64,000 bases of DNA, from assembly GCA_963798455.1 (NCBI GenBank), contig CAWCTD010000004.1, positions 372,001 through 436,000 on the forward strand, read 5' to 3'. The notes under the pieces were generated by a model that made no database searches, was not told the origin of the DNA, and saw only the letters and a list, made by a program, of their open reading frames with translations. Source of the stretch: CAWCTD01 sp963798455. GTDB taxonomy: Bacteria; Acidobacteriota; Terriglobia; Bryobacterales; Bryobacteraceae. This document shows positions 1 to 8,386 of the stretch, piece after piece. Every line of letters starts with the position of its first letter. Position 1 is the stretch's first letter. A program made the translations under genes and the position numbers.

Positions 1-2
1 AT

Positions 3-1139
3 CAGGTCTCGCCGGAGGACATCGGAGGGACGGCACGAAACCGGGCTGCTGGGGAAGTGCTCACTGATGCTGGCAACAAGAATCGGGTGGCGCCGAAGGC
101 GGGGACAGGGCGTGGCAACAATGAGTACGAGCTTGGAAACGTGCAGTTCGAGGATCCAGCGCTCGAAGCCTACAGGCGGCAACTGCAAGGGAGCGCTCCG
201 ATGCCGCCTCCGGTAGCTCCGGTCCCGAACAATCCGCCGCCGAGTTCACCCCCGCCATCACCACCTGTCAATCCGAACCGGGAATCGGACGCTCTCGCCA
301 AATCCTCGCTCGTCTTTGTCAGGAGCGCGTCTCCGGCCCCCCAGGCTCCTGTGCCCCCACGCGCGGAGCCGACGTTCGTTGAACAACGGGTTACAGGGAG
401 TCTGCTGCCGAGCGGCACACGACTGTTGGCGAGGTTGCAGACGGCTGTCAGCACGGCCGTGAAGACGCCGGTGGTGGCGGTGATCGAAGCCCACTACGAG
501 CGAGACGGTGAGATCGTCGTGCCGGCAGGGACGAAGGTGATCGGCGAGCTGCAAAGTGCAACTCGCTCGGGGCTGGTCGGAATCCGCTTCCATACCCTGC
601 AACTTCCGCAAGGCGCGACGGAGAACATTGAAGGCAGTGCCGTCAGCCTTCAGTTCGGTCCATTGAAGGGCCAGGTCACGGGCACGAATCAAGGCAAGCA
701 ATTCCTGGCGCGAGCGCTTTCCGGAGTGGGAACAGTCGCCGCTTTCGCCGTCGGCAGGCCCGGCGGATCCTCGCTGTCTGGCCCCATGGACAACTCGATT
801 CTCCTGCGGGAGCGCGTGGCCCAGAACATCGGGATCGCGGGCGAGCAGGAGCTGACGAGTTTGGCTTACAGCCAGGATGCAGTCGTGACAGTCCCCGGCA
901 ACACCCGGTTCTACATCGTTCTTCAATCGACAGCCGGCCAGGCTGCGCGACCGGCTGTTACGCCTGCATCTTCCGCGTCGCGGAGCCAACTCGCTCAACC
1001 GACAAGTGATCGACTCCCGAGCGCCGCCGAACTCCGCGAACTGATTGCGCTGAAGCAGGAGTTGAACCGGATGTACCGCGAAACCGGGGCAGTGCGCTCA
1101 AACGAGCAGGCGATACCGCCACCCACGCAGGCGCAGTGA
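3..1139 (+). CDS. trbI: VirB10/TrbI-family conjugation protein, 5' end cut by the window
   Basis: This is the C-terminal part of a TrbI/VirB10 protein, the inner-to-outer membrane scaffold of type IV secretion. A proline-rich linker (residues about 45-75 counted from the GTG at 57) precedes the conserved beta-barrel domain, with its typical run GTRLLARLQTAVSTAVKTPV, later GTKVIGEL and a final segment ending in TRFYIVLQ. The frame is open from base 3 with no stop, so the GTG at 57 is probably internal and the N-terminal cytoplasmic and membrane part lies outside the window. The related operon starts only at 14.9 kb and contains the VirB9 partner but no second VirB10, so this may be the same apparatus split by the cargo at 1.3-14.6 kb. 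Family call is firm; completeness is not. Confidence 0.8.
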   Translation, partial: QVSPEDIGGTARNRAAGEVLTDAGNKNRVAPKAGTGRGNNEYELGNVQFEDPALEAYRRQLQGSAPMPPPVAPVPNNPPPSSPPPSPPVNPNRESDALAKSSLVFVRSASPAPQAPVPPRAEPTFVEQRVTGSLLPSGTRLLARLQTAVSTAVKTPVVAVIEAHYERDGEIVVPAGTKVIGELQSATRSGLVGIRFHTLQLPQGATENIEGSAVSLQFGPLKGQVTGTNQGKQFLARALSGVGTVAAFAVGRPGGSSLSGPMDNSILLRERVAQNIGIAGEQELTSLAYSQDAVVTVPGNTRFYIVLQSTAGQAARPAVTPASSASRSQLAQPTSDRLPSAAELRELIALKQELNRMYRETGAVRSNEQAIPPPTQAQ

Positions 1140-1284
1140 GTGGATCGAAGTTCGAAAGCGCTCGAAGAGAAGCTGGGGTCGGAGAACTGCGCAGGGTTTA
1201 TGTGCATGGGGTGAGATCGGAAGACCTCCCTCGGAAGGATCTTCTCCAGTCCCGCACGGGGTTTCCAGCGACGCCGCTTCTACC

Positions 1285-1313
1285 TTGACGAATGTTCAGT
1301 ATTACTGTACATT
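1285..1313 (+). promoter_or_regulatory. Sigma-70-like promoter with overlapping palindrome
   Basis: TTGACG (1285-1290) and TACATT (1308-1313) are separated by 17 bp, a good sigma-70 arrangement, 26 bp before the ATG of the XRE-cupin gene. The spacer and -10 region hold an imperfect palindrome, TGTTCAGTATTACTGTACA (1293-1311), with 8 of 9 half-site bases matching. A dimeric HTH regulator binding here would block RNA polymerase, so autoregulation by the downstream gene is a reasonable inference. Confidence 0.5.
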
Positions 1314-1338
1314 CGAGAATGGGATGTAAAGCATAGGT

Positions 1339-1899
1339 ATGGTCACGACGAGCTCCGAGCATCAAGTGGGAGGACTACTACGCAGCCTTCGGGAGAATCG
1401 TCGATTATCTGTGAGGACCTTGGCCTCGAAGACAGGCTTCTCGCCGAGTTTCATTTCGCAGGTGGAGAATTGTCAAGCGTCCCCGTCTATCGCTTCGCTG
1501 GAGAAGATCGCCGCGGCGCTCGATGTCACCTTAGTTGAGTTCTTTCAGTCCGGGGAGGCGCGCTCGTCGGTCGTGGTCCGGGCAGAGCAGCGCCCTCGGC
1601 TCGAGAGCGGATGGTCGAAGGCAGAGATCGAGAGTCTTGGGATGGATCGCGCCAGCAGGCTCGAACCCATGCTGATCACGCTGCGAGCCGACGGAGCCAG
1701 CGGGAAGAGGCCTCACACTCTGCCGCGTGAACAGTTCGTCTTCATCGTTTCCGGCGAAGTGACACTTAGCCTGGATGGGGTGGAGCTGGTATTGACGAAA
1801 GGCGACGCGGTAACGGTAGCCCCTCAGAAGCCCTTTCGGTGGGTGAACGCGTCCGCTGAGCCAGCGCAATTACTCGTTGTATCCAGCCGGATCCTTTAG
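1339..1899 (+). CDS. XRE-family transcriptional regulator with C-terminal cupin domain
   Basis: A 186-residue one-component regulator. Residues about 10-65 form an XRE-type helix-turn-helix (LRSLRENRRLSVRTLASKTG, then SPSFISQVENCQASPSIASLEKIA), which is typical of the SutR/PuuR group. Residues about 110-185 form a small cupin barrel (the region around PREQFVFIVSGEVTL and KGDAVTVAPQKPFRWVN) that in this family binds a small ligand or metal. The start ATG follows a clear promoter carrying a palindrome, which suggests autoregulation. Its target genes cannot be told from the window; the 101-codon gene downstream on the same strand is the nearest candidate. Confidence 0.85.
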   Translation: MVTTSSEHQVGGLLRSLRENRRLSVRTLASKTGFSPSFISQVENCQASPSIASLEKIAAALDVTLVEFFQSGEARSSVVVRAEQRPRLESGWSKAEIESLGMDRASRLEPMLITLRADGASGKRPHTLPREQFVFIVSGEVTLSLDGVELVLTKGDAVTVAPQKPFRWVNASAEPAQLLVVSSRIL

Positions 1900-1966
1900 C
1901 CGGGGGAGGTGTTGACTGGTAGGCTGCCCGGCCGAGGACCGTTCCTTCTTGACGAGGAGAGTTTTA

Positions 1967-2272
1967 ATGCCCGAGCATTTCGATGCTGTTAAAGAGAGGT
2001 TTGATCCCGAAAATTGGGTCTGGCTCGATAGTGAAGAACTGGCCAAGAGAGAACAATGTTCGCCAGCCGAGATGGAAAGCCATTTGAAAGAGCATTACAC
2101 CGAGCTGGATTTCAGCGACCTCATGAGCGCCCGGGTTGAGGTACCGTGCCCCGTGCTTGTCCTTGCGGACCAGCAAGAAGGCCGCCCGATTATTCGCGTC
2201 TTTTCGTTTAAGCACAAATTAAACCGTCACAACTGTCTGGACATAAGAGAAGCTCGAGCGCATGTAACATGA
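1967..2272 (+). CDS. Conserved-looking hypothetical protein, 101 aa
   Basis: The ATG at 1967 is chosen over an in-frame TTG at 1949 because GAGGAG sits 8 bp upstream. The product is a small acidic soluble protein beginning MPEHFDAVKERFDPENWVWL; it has no signal peptide or membrane segment, and its C-terminal half is richer in beta-strand formers (VPCPVLVLADQQEGRPIIRVF). I do not recognise the family. It follows the XRE-cupin gene by 67 bp on the same strand and could be co-transcribed with it. Confidence 0.55.
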   Translation: MPEHFDAVKERFDPENWVWLDSEELAKREQCSPAEMESHLKEHYTELDFSDLMSARVEVPCPVLVLADQQEGRPIIRVFSFKHKLNRHNCLDIREARAHVT

Positions 2273-2812
2273 CGGCGCTCTGATCCTGGCGAGTGTCCAG
2301 GAACCCGTCTGCGTGCCGGTCCGGCCCGAAGTGCGTCAGCCTTGCACTGCGGAAGGGTTCCCTGGAGTAAGGGGATTGTTGTCGACGTTTGTGCCCCAGG
2401 CTCAGCAAGCGGTCATTAAGAGTCTCGAAAGATCCAGTCCAGAGGAGCGCGCGGCCCTGAAAGTGGTTCCTCTCTCTCCATAGTCAACGCCAGCCGCTGG
2501 GATGTCCGTATCCAGAAGTCTGATCGAACTGAGCCTTATCCGACATGGATGGCCCCAATCCTGCGAGCAGTACACACGAAATAAAGGAGGCGTACCCCGA
2601 GCGAGGCTTGCAGTGCAACGATGGCATTTTTCTTGATGCCGCGGCTCTTGTCGCTTCGTCTGTCGCAAAGGCACGATATCGTCGCGTTTGCCTTCTACGG
2701 TACTGCTGGATTGGTGCTCGCAAAAACGGCGCCGAAATCCTCGAAGCAGGCCCGCCTACTCTTCCATCTAGCAGGACGGTCGCACTGACGGCAAGGGTCC
2801 GAACTCGCGGCT
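2273..2812. other. Intergenic stretch without a convincing gene
   Basis: About 540 bp between a + strand gene and the convergent antiporter. The open frames here on both strands are short, lack ribosome binding sites and have compositions unlike neighbouring proteins. No clear terminator with a T-run, tRNA or repeat was seen. Confidence 0.5.
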
Positions 2813-4006
2813 CTAGCCGATCCGAAACCGTTCCCCGTCAGGTGCCGACGTTTCCAGACCGCGATACGCCAACTTGAGAAGCGGGGGCGCCACGAGCGTC
2901 GTCGCCACCGACATCAGCACAACGACCGCGTACACGTGCTCCCCGATCACACCCAGTGACTGGCCGATCTGGGCTACGACCATCCCAACCTCGCCTCGCG
3001 GGATCATTCCCACACCGACTCGGGATGCATCGGTCCAGCCGAAGCGGTACGCCCCCAGGCCACAGCCGATGAACTTTGAAAGCATCGCCGCCAGCAAGAT
3101 GAGGCCGGCCAGGGTCACGGTCGACCAGTTGGAGAGCGCGGCAAGGCTGAAGTGAAGGCCAATCCCGGCCAGGAAGAATGGCACCAGCAATTCGGTTACG
3201 CCCTGGGCGAGATCGTGAACCCGGTGGCCAACGCTTTCAGCCAAAACCATTCCCGCCAGGAAAGCACCGATGATCGCGGCAACTCCAGCGTAGACTGCCA
3301 GCACGGAAAGCGCGAAGAGGAAAATCATCGCCATTGCGAATTGCGATTCTCCGCCTTGAAGTTTATCGAGGACGTGAGGGACCACTCGCTTCATGGTCTT
3401 CGTACCCCACTTGACCACGATCAGCGTAAACCCGATGGCCAGCGTGGCAGTAATGGCCAATTCCAGAACATTCACCGTTCCTTTGGCCAGGCTGCTGACC
3501 AGAGCGAGAATCAGAAGACCCAGCACGTCGTCGATCACCGCCGCGGCCAAAATGATCTGGCTTGCCCGCTCCTGCAAGAGGCCCTTGGCTGCGAGAACCT
3601 GCGCAGTAATGCCGACGCTGGTAGCAACCATCGCGGCTCCGACAAAGATCGACTCGATCTGCGGTTCACCCCAAAGCCGCAAAATACCCCAGCCGAAGAC
3701 GAAAGGGACGGCTACCCCGAGGACTGCCACCCAGGTCGCAATCGGCCCAACTTTGATCAATTCCGAGGCCTTCACCTCAAGCCCGACCCGGAACAGAAGA
3801 AACATCACCCCAAGCTCGGCGAGTGCGGTCAGAAAGTCGTTGGGCGCCATCCAGCCGAGCACGCTTGGACCGATCAAGACGCCAGCGAGAATCTGGCCGA
3901 CGATCCCCGGCTGATTGAATCGCTCGAACAGTTCGTCGAGGATCTTTGCCGAGGCGAAGACAACCAGCATCGACAGCGGGATTTGAAGCGTCTCCGGGGC
4001 GACCAT
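2813..4006 (-). CDS. Cation/proton antiporter, CPA2 (KefB/NapA) family membrane domain
   Basis: A 397-residue integral membrane protein with about 12 hydrophobic segments. Family signatures are GQILAGVLIGPSVLGW near the N-terminus, LAELGVMFLLFRVGLEV, and the ion-binding pair in AAAVIDDVLGLLILALV, where the two adjacent aspartates correspond to the DD motif of electrogenic Na+/H+ exchangers. It stops after the membrane domain, without the RCK/TrkA_N regulatory domain of KefB/KefC, so it resembles stand-alone NapA-type exchangers. It probably exchanges Na+ or K+ for protons across the inner membrane. It lies 117 bp downstream of the SDR gene on the same strand. Confidence 0.85.
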   Translation of the reverse strand: MVAPETLQIPLSMLVVFASAKILDELFERFNQPGIVGQILAGVLIGPSVLGWMAPNDFLTALAELGVMFLLFRVGLEVKASELIKVGPIATWVAVLGVAVPFVFGWGILRLWGEPQIESIFVGAAMVATSVGITAQVLAAKGLLQERASQIILAAAVIDDVLGLLILALVSSLAKGTVNVLELAITATLAIGFTLIVVKWGTKTMKRVVPHVLDKLQGGESQFAMAMIFLFALSVLAVYAGVAAIIGAFLAGMVLAESVGHRVHDLAQGVTELLVPFFLAGIGLHFSLAALSNWSTVTLAGLILLAAMLSKFIGCGLGAYRFGWTDASRVGVGMIPRGEVGMVVAQIGQSLGVIGEHVYAVVVLMSVATTLVAPPLLKLAYRGLETSAPDGERFRIG

Positions 4007-4123
4007 AAGATGATCTTAGCGGAGATTTCCATCCATATCCGACCATACGGGGAGTAGAGGACACGACGTCGAAAGCGGGTAATCAGGAGGCGCCGATCGA
4101 CTGCGGCGCATCGAATTCGGGAT

Positions 4124-4996
4124 TCAGCCAACTGATACGCGAGTTAGCCGCTCGCTGATGTGCCAAAGGCGGTTCCGCGTCTCCGCCTTCTGCGCGCCGG
4201 CCGGAATCGCGACGGCGCGGCAATGCTCGTCAAAGTGGGTACCGGTGATGGCTGTGAACTCGGGGGCCAGCGCAAGCCGCACATACGCCCCGGCCATCCG
4301 CTCGGGCGTGATGGAAAACCGTCGCTTCAGCCGGTACATGAGCCGCCCATACCATGGGAAAGCATCGACACGGGACCACTCCAGAGCGACATTGGTGACC
4401 CGGATACAATTGGATGTCACGCACGCGCTGCGAAGCCGGTCGGCGAGTTCAAGTGTGAACATGACCTGCGCAAGCTTGGAGTGGTAGTAGGCGTGAGTGC
4501 GACTGTAGCTGCGTTCGCCGTTGAGGTTGTCCGGCTCGATGTGCAGCTTCGGGAACATCCGTAGCCCTTCGGAAGAGACATTCAAGACCCGTGAAGGCGC
4601 GGATGCGCAGAGCAGGTCGAGCAACAGCGTGGTCAGAAGGAAAGGGCCGAGGTGATTGGTCGCGAAGATAGTCTCGAAGCCCTCCGGCGTGAGTGTCCGC
4701 TTCCGCACAGCGGCGCCAAAGGCGCCTGCGTTGTTGATCAAGACATCGAGCCGCGCGTAGCGGCGCCTATACTCGTCGGCCAACAGGCGGATCGAGTCTT
4801 GCAGCGACAGGTCCGCCAGCAGCAGGTCAGGTTCGCGGCCGGTATGTCTCGCGATTTCGGCCCGGGCTGCCTCGCCACGCTCACGGCTGCGAGAGACCAT
4901 TACGACTTGCGCTCCCGCCTGCGCAAGCTGCCGACAGGCTGCAGCACCTATCCCGGAGTTCGCTCCGGTGACAACTACGATCGGTGCCGTCTTCAT
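4124..4996 (-). CDS. Short-chain dehydrogenase/reductase
   Basis: A 290-residue classical-type SDR, similar to the retinol-dehydrogenase/WW-domain oxidoreductase group. The Rossmann glycine motif TGANSGIGAA is at residues 11-20, the NNAG motif stabilising the central sheet is near residue 90, the catalytic serine lies in VLNVSSEG, and the YxxxK pair is in YYHSK. It is therefore expected to be an NAD(P)-dependent oxidoreductase in the cytoplasm. The substrate cannot be inferred. The start ATG lies at 4996, with no partner gene in tight linkage. Confidence 0.88.
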   Translation of the reverse strand: MKTAPIVVVTGANSGIGAAACRQLAQAGAQVVMVSRSRERGEAARAEIARHTGREPDLLLADLSLQDSIRLLADEYRRRYARLDVLINNAGAFGAAVRKRTLTPEGFETIFATNHLGPFLLTTLLLDLLCASAPSRVLNVSSEGLRMFPKLHIEPDNLNGERSYSRTHAYYHSKLAQVMFTLELADRLRSACVTSNCIRVTNVALEWSRVDAFPWYGRLMYRLKRRFSITPERMAGAYVRLALAPEFTAITGTHFDEHCRAVAIPAGAQKAETRNRLWHISERLTRVSVG

Positions 4997-5132
4997 GCAA
5001 TCATCTTACGGCATGCACTGTTGTGGAAGCGCACGTGCGGGCGCCTGATGACTCCGCAGTTCATGATCACCAGCGCAACCAGCATCCCTGATGATCATGG
5101 ATACTTTGCGCGGCAGCGCCGGCTCAGGACGA

Positions 5133-5771
5133 TCAATCGACGAGGCCGCAACGCATAGCAAACCGTACGAGTTCGCCGATGCTGTGCAGACTCAGCTTGT
5201 CCATGATTCGCGTGCGGTGGCCGTCCACGGTGTACACGCTCAGTGTGAGGATGGTGGCAATCTCCTTGTTCGACTTGCCCTCGGCGATGAGTTGCAAGAT
5301 CTCCCGTTCGCGTGAGGTCAGCAAGTCGAGAGGATTCGTCGCATGCTTCCGGAAGTCCTTCAGGATCGCGCCGGACACTTCTGGGCTGAGGTAGCTGTTG
5401 CCTTCAGCGACAATCCGGACGGCGGCGAGAAGATCGGTGTCGGCGGATTCCTTAAGCAGATATCCTTCAGCCCCTGCCCGTACGATCTCTCGAACGTAAA
5501 CAGAATCCCGGTGGACACTGAGCGCCAAGACTCTGATGTAAGGTGAGAACTCCCGAATCCGACGAGTCGCCTCGATGCCATTCAGCTCCGGCATCGTGAC
5601 GTCCATGACAACGACGTCGGGCTTGAGGGACCTGGCTAACTCGACAGCTTCCCGGCCGTTTCCGGTTTCGCCGACGACTTCCATGTCACCCTGTGACTGC
5701 AGAATCAGCCGGAAACCCTGACGCACCATCTTGTGGTCGTCAGCCAACAAGATGCGGATCTTCTTTTTCAT
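5133..5771 (-). CDS. NarL/FixJ-type response regulator
   Basis: A 212-residue two-domain regulator. The receiver domain begins KKIRILLADDHKMVRQGF, with the acidic pair DD, the phospho-acceptor aspartate in VVVMDVTMP, and the conserved lysine in YLLKES. The C-terminal LuxR-type helix-turn-helix contains LTSREREILQLIAEGKSNKEIA and ends LSLHSIGELVRFAM. A longer open frame exists, but the start at 5771 is chosen because a purine-rich ribosome site (GGAGAAGAGG) precedes it and the upstream extension would encode unrelated residues. It overlaps the 3' end of the histidine kinase by 32 bp, indicating translational coupling as a two-component pair. Confidence 0.9.
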   Translation of the reverse strand: MKKKIRILLADDHKMVRQGFRLILQSQGDMEVVGETGNGREAVELARSLKPDVVVMDVTMPELNGIEATRRIREFSPYIRVLALSVHRDSVYVREIVRAGAEGYLLKESADTDLLAAVRIVAEGNSYLSPEVSGAILKDFRKHATNPLDLLTSREREILQLIAEGKSNKEIATILTLSVYTVDGHRTRIMDKLSLHSIGELVRFAMRCGLVD

Positions 5772-7071
5772 CCCCCCTCTTCTCCAGGGGCACCCAAACC
5801 TCGATCGAGACCCCCTGCCCGGGATCACCACGAATGGTCAGTGCACCGCCTGAACTCCGCGCCCGTGCCCGCATGCCCGTCAGGCCGAGAGCGTTCGGCC
5901 GAATCTGGCCGGGAGGAGGCAACCCCTTTCCATTGTCCTTGATTAAGAGCCACACACGGTCGTCCTCCAACCGAAGTCGCACCTCCACAAGAGAGGCTCC
6001 AGAGTGGCGGGATACGTTGGTGAGAGCCTCTTGCGCGATCCGGAACAGATGGGTTTCGGTTTGTTTCGCAAGCCTGCGCTGGAAGTTGGCTGAGTACTGC
6101 ACCTCGACTTTGCTTCTCTCCTCAAACCGCTCACACAGCCAAGTCAACGCGGAGTCCAATCCGAAGTCGTCGAGTATTGTGGGCCGCAAAAGCTGAGAGA
6201 TCTCGTGGGCACTGTGCATCGACTCCTTTAGCAGTTGAGAGCAGTCCTGCATCCAGGCCTGATCCACACATGGAGCGTCCGCATGGCGGCTGAGATTCAT
6301 CTTCAGCGCCGTAAGCACCTGGCCCAGCTCATCGTGAAGGTCGTGTGAGAGTCGCCCGGCGACCAACTCCTGGCTGTCGAGCAATTGCCAGGAGACACGA
6401 CTCAGTTCCTCGGACTGCTCCCCCATCCTCCGGTACAACTTGGAAGCCGTACGCAGCACGAGAACGGCACACAAGCATGCCAGGACGAGGCAGGCGCCCA
6501 ACAAAATTGAGTCTTCACGCAGTTGGGTTGTCGAGGTCCGCGCGATCTCAGCCCGCGCGAGCTCTGCCTGGTGGTGGCTGGAGCGGATCAGGCTCGCTAC
6601 CGCTCCGACCACCGCCTCGTGTCTGCGCAGCAACTCGCGTGAATAGAAACTGGGAGGACCTTCCAGCGACAGCAACCTCTTCGCCTCGCCGGCAAAAGCG
6701 GTGGACGCCGTCGCGACTTGACGCCAGGTCTGAATCTCGCGATCCCCAATCGGGACCTTTGAGACAAGACTCTGCATATCTTGCTCAATCGCGTCGATCT
6801 GGGTCAATATACCTGGTCGGTCGACGGAATCCGGGTCTCCGCCCAGCCGATAGAAAACCGCGCTGAGAGCCTCCTGCTCCCGCTGAACCTCGTCGATTAG
6901 AGACATTTGCAGGTACTGATCCTCAACCAACCGCGAGGCAGCTTCGTTAATCGAGAAGATTCCTCGGAAGCCGACGAAAGCATCTGCGAAGAGGAGACAG
7001 ATCATTAGCAGAAACCCAACAGCGAGCAACCGCTGGACCCCTCGTTCGCGTGTCTCGGCCAGTATCTTCAC
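5740..7071 (-). CDS. Membrane sensor histidine kinase, HisKA_3 type (NarX/DegS class)
   Basis: A 443-residue kinase. The first membrane helix is at about residues 14-35, followed by a roughly 150-residue extracytoplasmic all-helical sensor resembling a four-helix bundle, and a second membrane helix at about 188-205. The phospho-acceptor box is RLSHDLHDELGQVLTALK (HisKA_3), and a HATPase_c domain follows with NVSRHSGA (N box), DNGKGLPP (G1) and GLTGMRARARSSGG (G2). Such kinases phosphorylate NarL-type regulators, matching the regulator encoded immediately downstream and overlapping it. The stimulus is unknown. Confidence 0.9.
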   Translation of the reverse strand: MKILAETRERGVQRLLAVGFLLMICLLFADAFVGFRGIFSINEAASRLVEDQYLQMSLIDEVQREQEALSAVFYRLGGDPDSVDRPGILTQIDAIEQDMQSLVSKVPIGDREIQTWRQVATASTAFAGEAKRLLSLEGPPSFYSRELLRRHEAVVGAVASLIRSSHHQAELARAEIARTSTTQLREDSILLGACLVLACLCAVLVLRTASKLYRRMGEQSEELSRVSWQLLDSQELVAGRLSHDLHDELGQVLTALKMNLSRHADAPCVDQAWMQDCSQLLKESMHSAHEISQLLRPTILDDFGLDSALTWLCERFEERSKVEVQYSANFQRRLAKQTETHLFRIAQEALTNVSRHSGASLVEVRLRLEDDRVWLLIKDNGKGLPPPGQIRPNALGLTGMRARARSSGGALTIRGDPGQGVSIEVWVPLEKRGDEKEDPHLVG

Positions 7072-7108
7072 AACATGAAATCGTCGCGTCGCAGCCTGCC
7101 CAGCGGTT

Positions 7109-8386
7109 CTAGCAGCGGGTCGAAGCAGACGCGGCCATGGCCCCTGTGTCTTTGGACAGGAGTACTTCCCTCACCGTATTGCATACCCATCGTTCCTGGT
7201 CTTCCGACAACGTGGCGTAGACCGGCAATTGCACGGCCTCAGATGCCTTATCGGCGCCGGCGGCTTCGGACCGGAAAGCCTCGAAGAGCGGCAGGCGTGT
7301 ACAGACGTCGACATGCAGGGTCTCAACGTCCAGGCCGCGGCGAATGCACGACCGGACCAGCCGGTCACGATCGGCAGCATAGACGCAGTATTGGTAGAAG
7401 ACATGCGTTCGGTCAGGCGGAACAACTGGCGGATGAACCTCCGGCAGCGACTGTATGGCTTCGGTCAGGATTGCGGCGTTGCGACAGGTTGTGGCGGTCC
7501 ACTGGTCGAAGCGCCGCAGTCCTTCCAGGCCAAGCACGGCCTGCACATTGCTGTACCGCTGAGGGTATTCGGCAGGCAATGGGACCAGTGGACGGATCGA
7601 CTCCCAGAGGTACACGTCCGGGCGGGCACCCAGGAAGGACGCCGCCCAGAGCAGGGGGAATAGAGTCCAACGGAACACCGGAGGACGGATGAAGATGCGC
7701 TGGAGTCTTCCCCTCAGCAGCAGCCTGTTGAGCTGTGACTCGGTGGGCCATGGCTCATCACGCGCCAGTTTCGCGACCATCTGCGCCAGATGCGAGTCGC
7801 GGACCACCGCCATCCCACCTCCGTAAGTGTTCAGCGGCTTGAGCGTCTGAAGACTGAAAAACGCAGCGTCACCGAGGGTGCCCACAGGGCGTCCTCGATA
7901 CAGGGCGCCGAGCGCATGGGCGCAGTCTTCGATCACGGTCAGATGGCGCCTGCCGGCGATGTCAAGAATGCGATCCATGTCGCAAGGCAGACCGTAGAGA
8001 TGAGTGGGGACGACAACCCGTGATCGGCTGGTGATGGCGCGTTGCAGGCAATCCGGATTCATGTTGAAAGTCGCCGGATCAACATCAACGAATACGGGCT
8101 TCAGACCGAGCACCCGCGCCATTTCCGGGACGACCCAAAAGGTGAGCGCCGGGAAGATCACTTCCGAGCCGGGCGGCAACGCGAGCGCCCTAAGGATGTA
8201 GTAGAAAGCCATCCGTCCATAAGAGGTAGAAATCGCAGCACGCCCGTCCAGCCGCTCCGAGAAGGCCGCCTCGAACTCCGCGATCGCGGGCCCCTGGACC
8301 AACTCACCGCGGCGGCGGCATTGTGCGATCAACTGCTGCGTGTTTGGCAGCACGCGCGCGCCGTACCGGGAGATCGCCGTCAACAT
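7109..8386 (-). CDS. DegT/DnrJ/EryC1/StrS-family PLP aminotransferase
   Basis: A fold-type I PLP enzyme of about 425 residues. Recognisable parts are the early substrate loop TSYGRMAFYYIL, VIEDCAHALGA (the aspartate that contacts the pyridine nitrogen) and SLQTLKPLNTYGGGM with the presumed Schiff-base lysine. Members transaminate keto-sugars or related intermediates in polysaccharide, antibiotic or lipid-head-group synthesis. I place the start at 8386, where the gene just overlaps the end of the upstream radical-SAM gene, rather than at an upstream ATG at 8431. The overlap implies a two-gene operon in which the radical-SAM enzyme and aminotransferase act in one pathway, whose product is not apparent. 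Confidence 0.82.
   Translation of the reverse strand: MLTAISRYGARVLPNTQQLIAQCRRRGELVQGPAIAEFEAAFSERLDGRAAISTSYGRMAFYYILRALALPPGSEVIFPALTFWVVPEMARVLGLKPVFVDVDPATFNMNPDCLQRAITSRSRVVVPTHLYGLPCDMDRILDIAGRRHLTVIEDCAHALGALYRGRPVGTLGDAAFFSLQTLKPLNTYGGGMAVVRDSHLAQMVAKLARDEPWPTESQLNRLLLRGRLQRIFIRPPVFRWTLFPLLWAASFLGARPDVYLWESIRPLVPLPAEYPQRYSNVQAVLGLEGLRRFDQWTATTCRNAAILTEAIQSLPEVHPPVVPPDRTHVFYQYCVYAADRDRLVRSCIRRGLDVETLHVDVCTRLPLFEAFRSEAAGADKASEAVQLPVYATLSEDQERWVCNTVREVLLSKDTGAMAASASTRC

Noticed and set aside
57..1139. GTG at 57 as the true start of the VirB10 gene
   Set aside because: The frame is open to the window edge and the product would lack the membrane helix normal for the family, so the gene is taken as truncated by the window.
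2545..2877. Open frame of 110 codons on the + strand
   Set aside because: No ribosome site, mixed composition, and it runs into the antiporter gene antisense to it; no protein-like pattern.
3152..4057. Long + strand open frame opposite the antiporter
   Set aside because: Composition (many His, Gln, Asp, Arg) is that of an antisense shadow of a hydrophobic protein, and the antiporter on the other strand has clear family motifs.
5772..5831. Longer start of the response regulator
   Set aside because: The extra residues are unlike a receiver domain and extend further into the kinase gene; the start at 5771 has a ribosome site.
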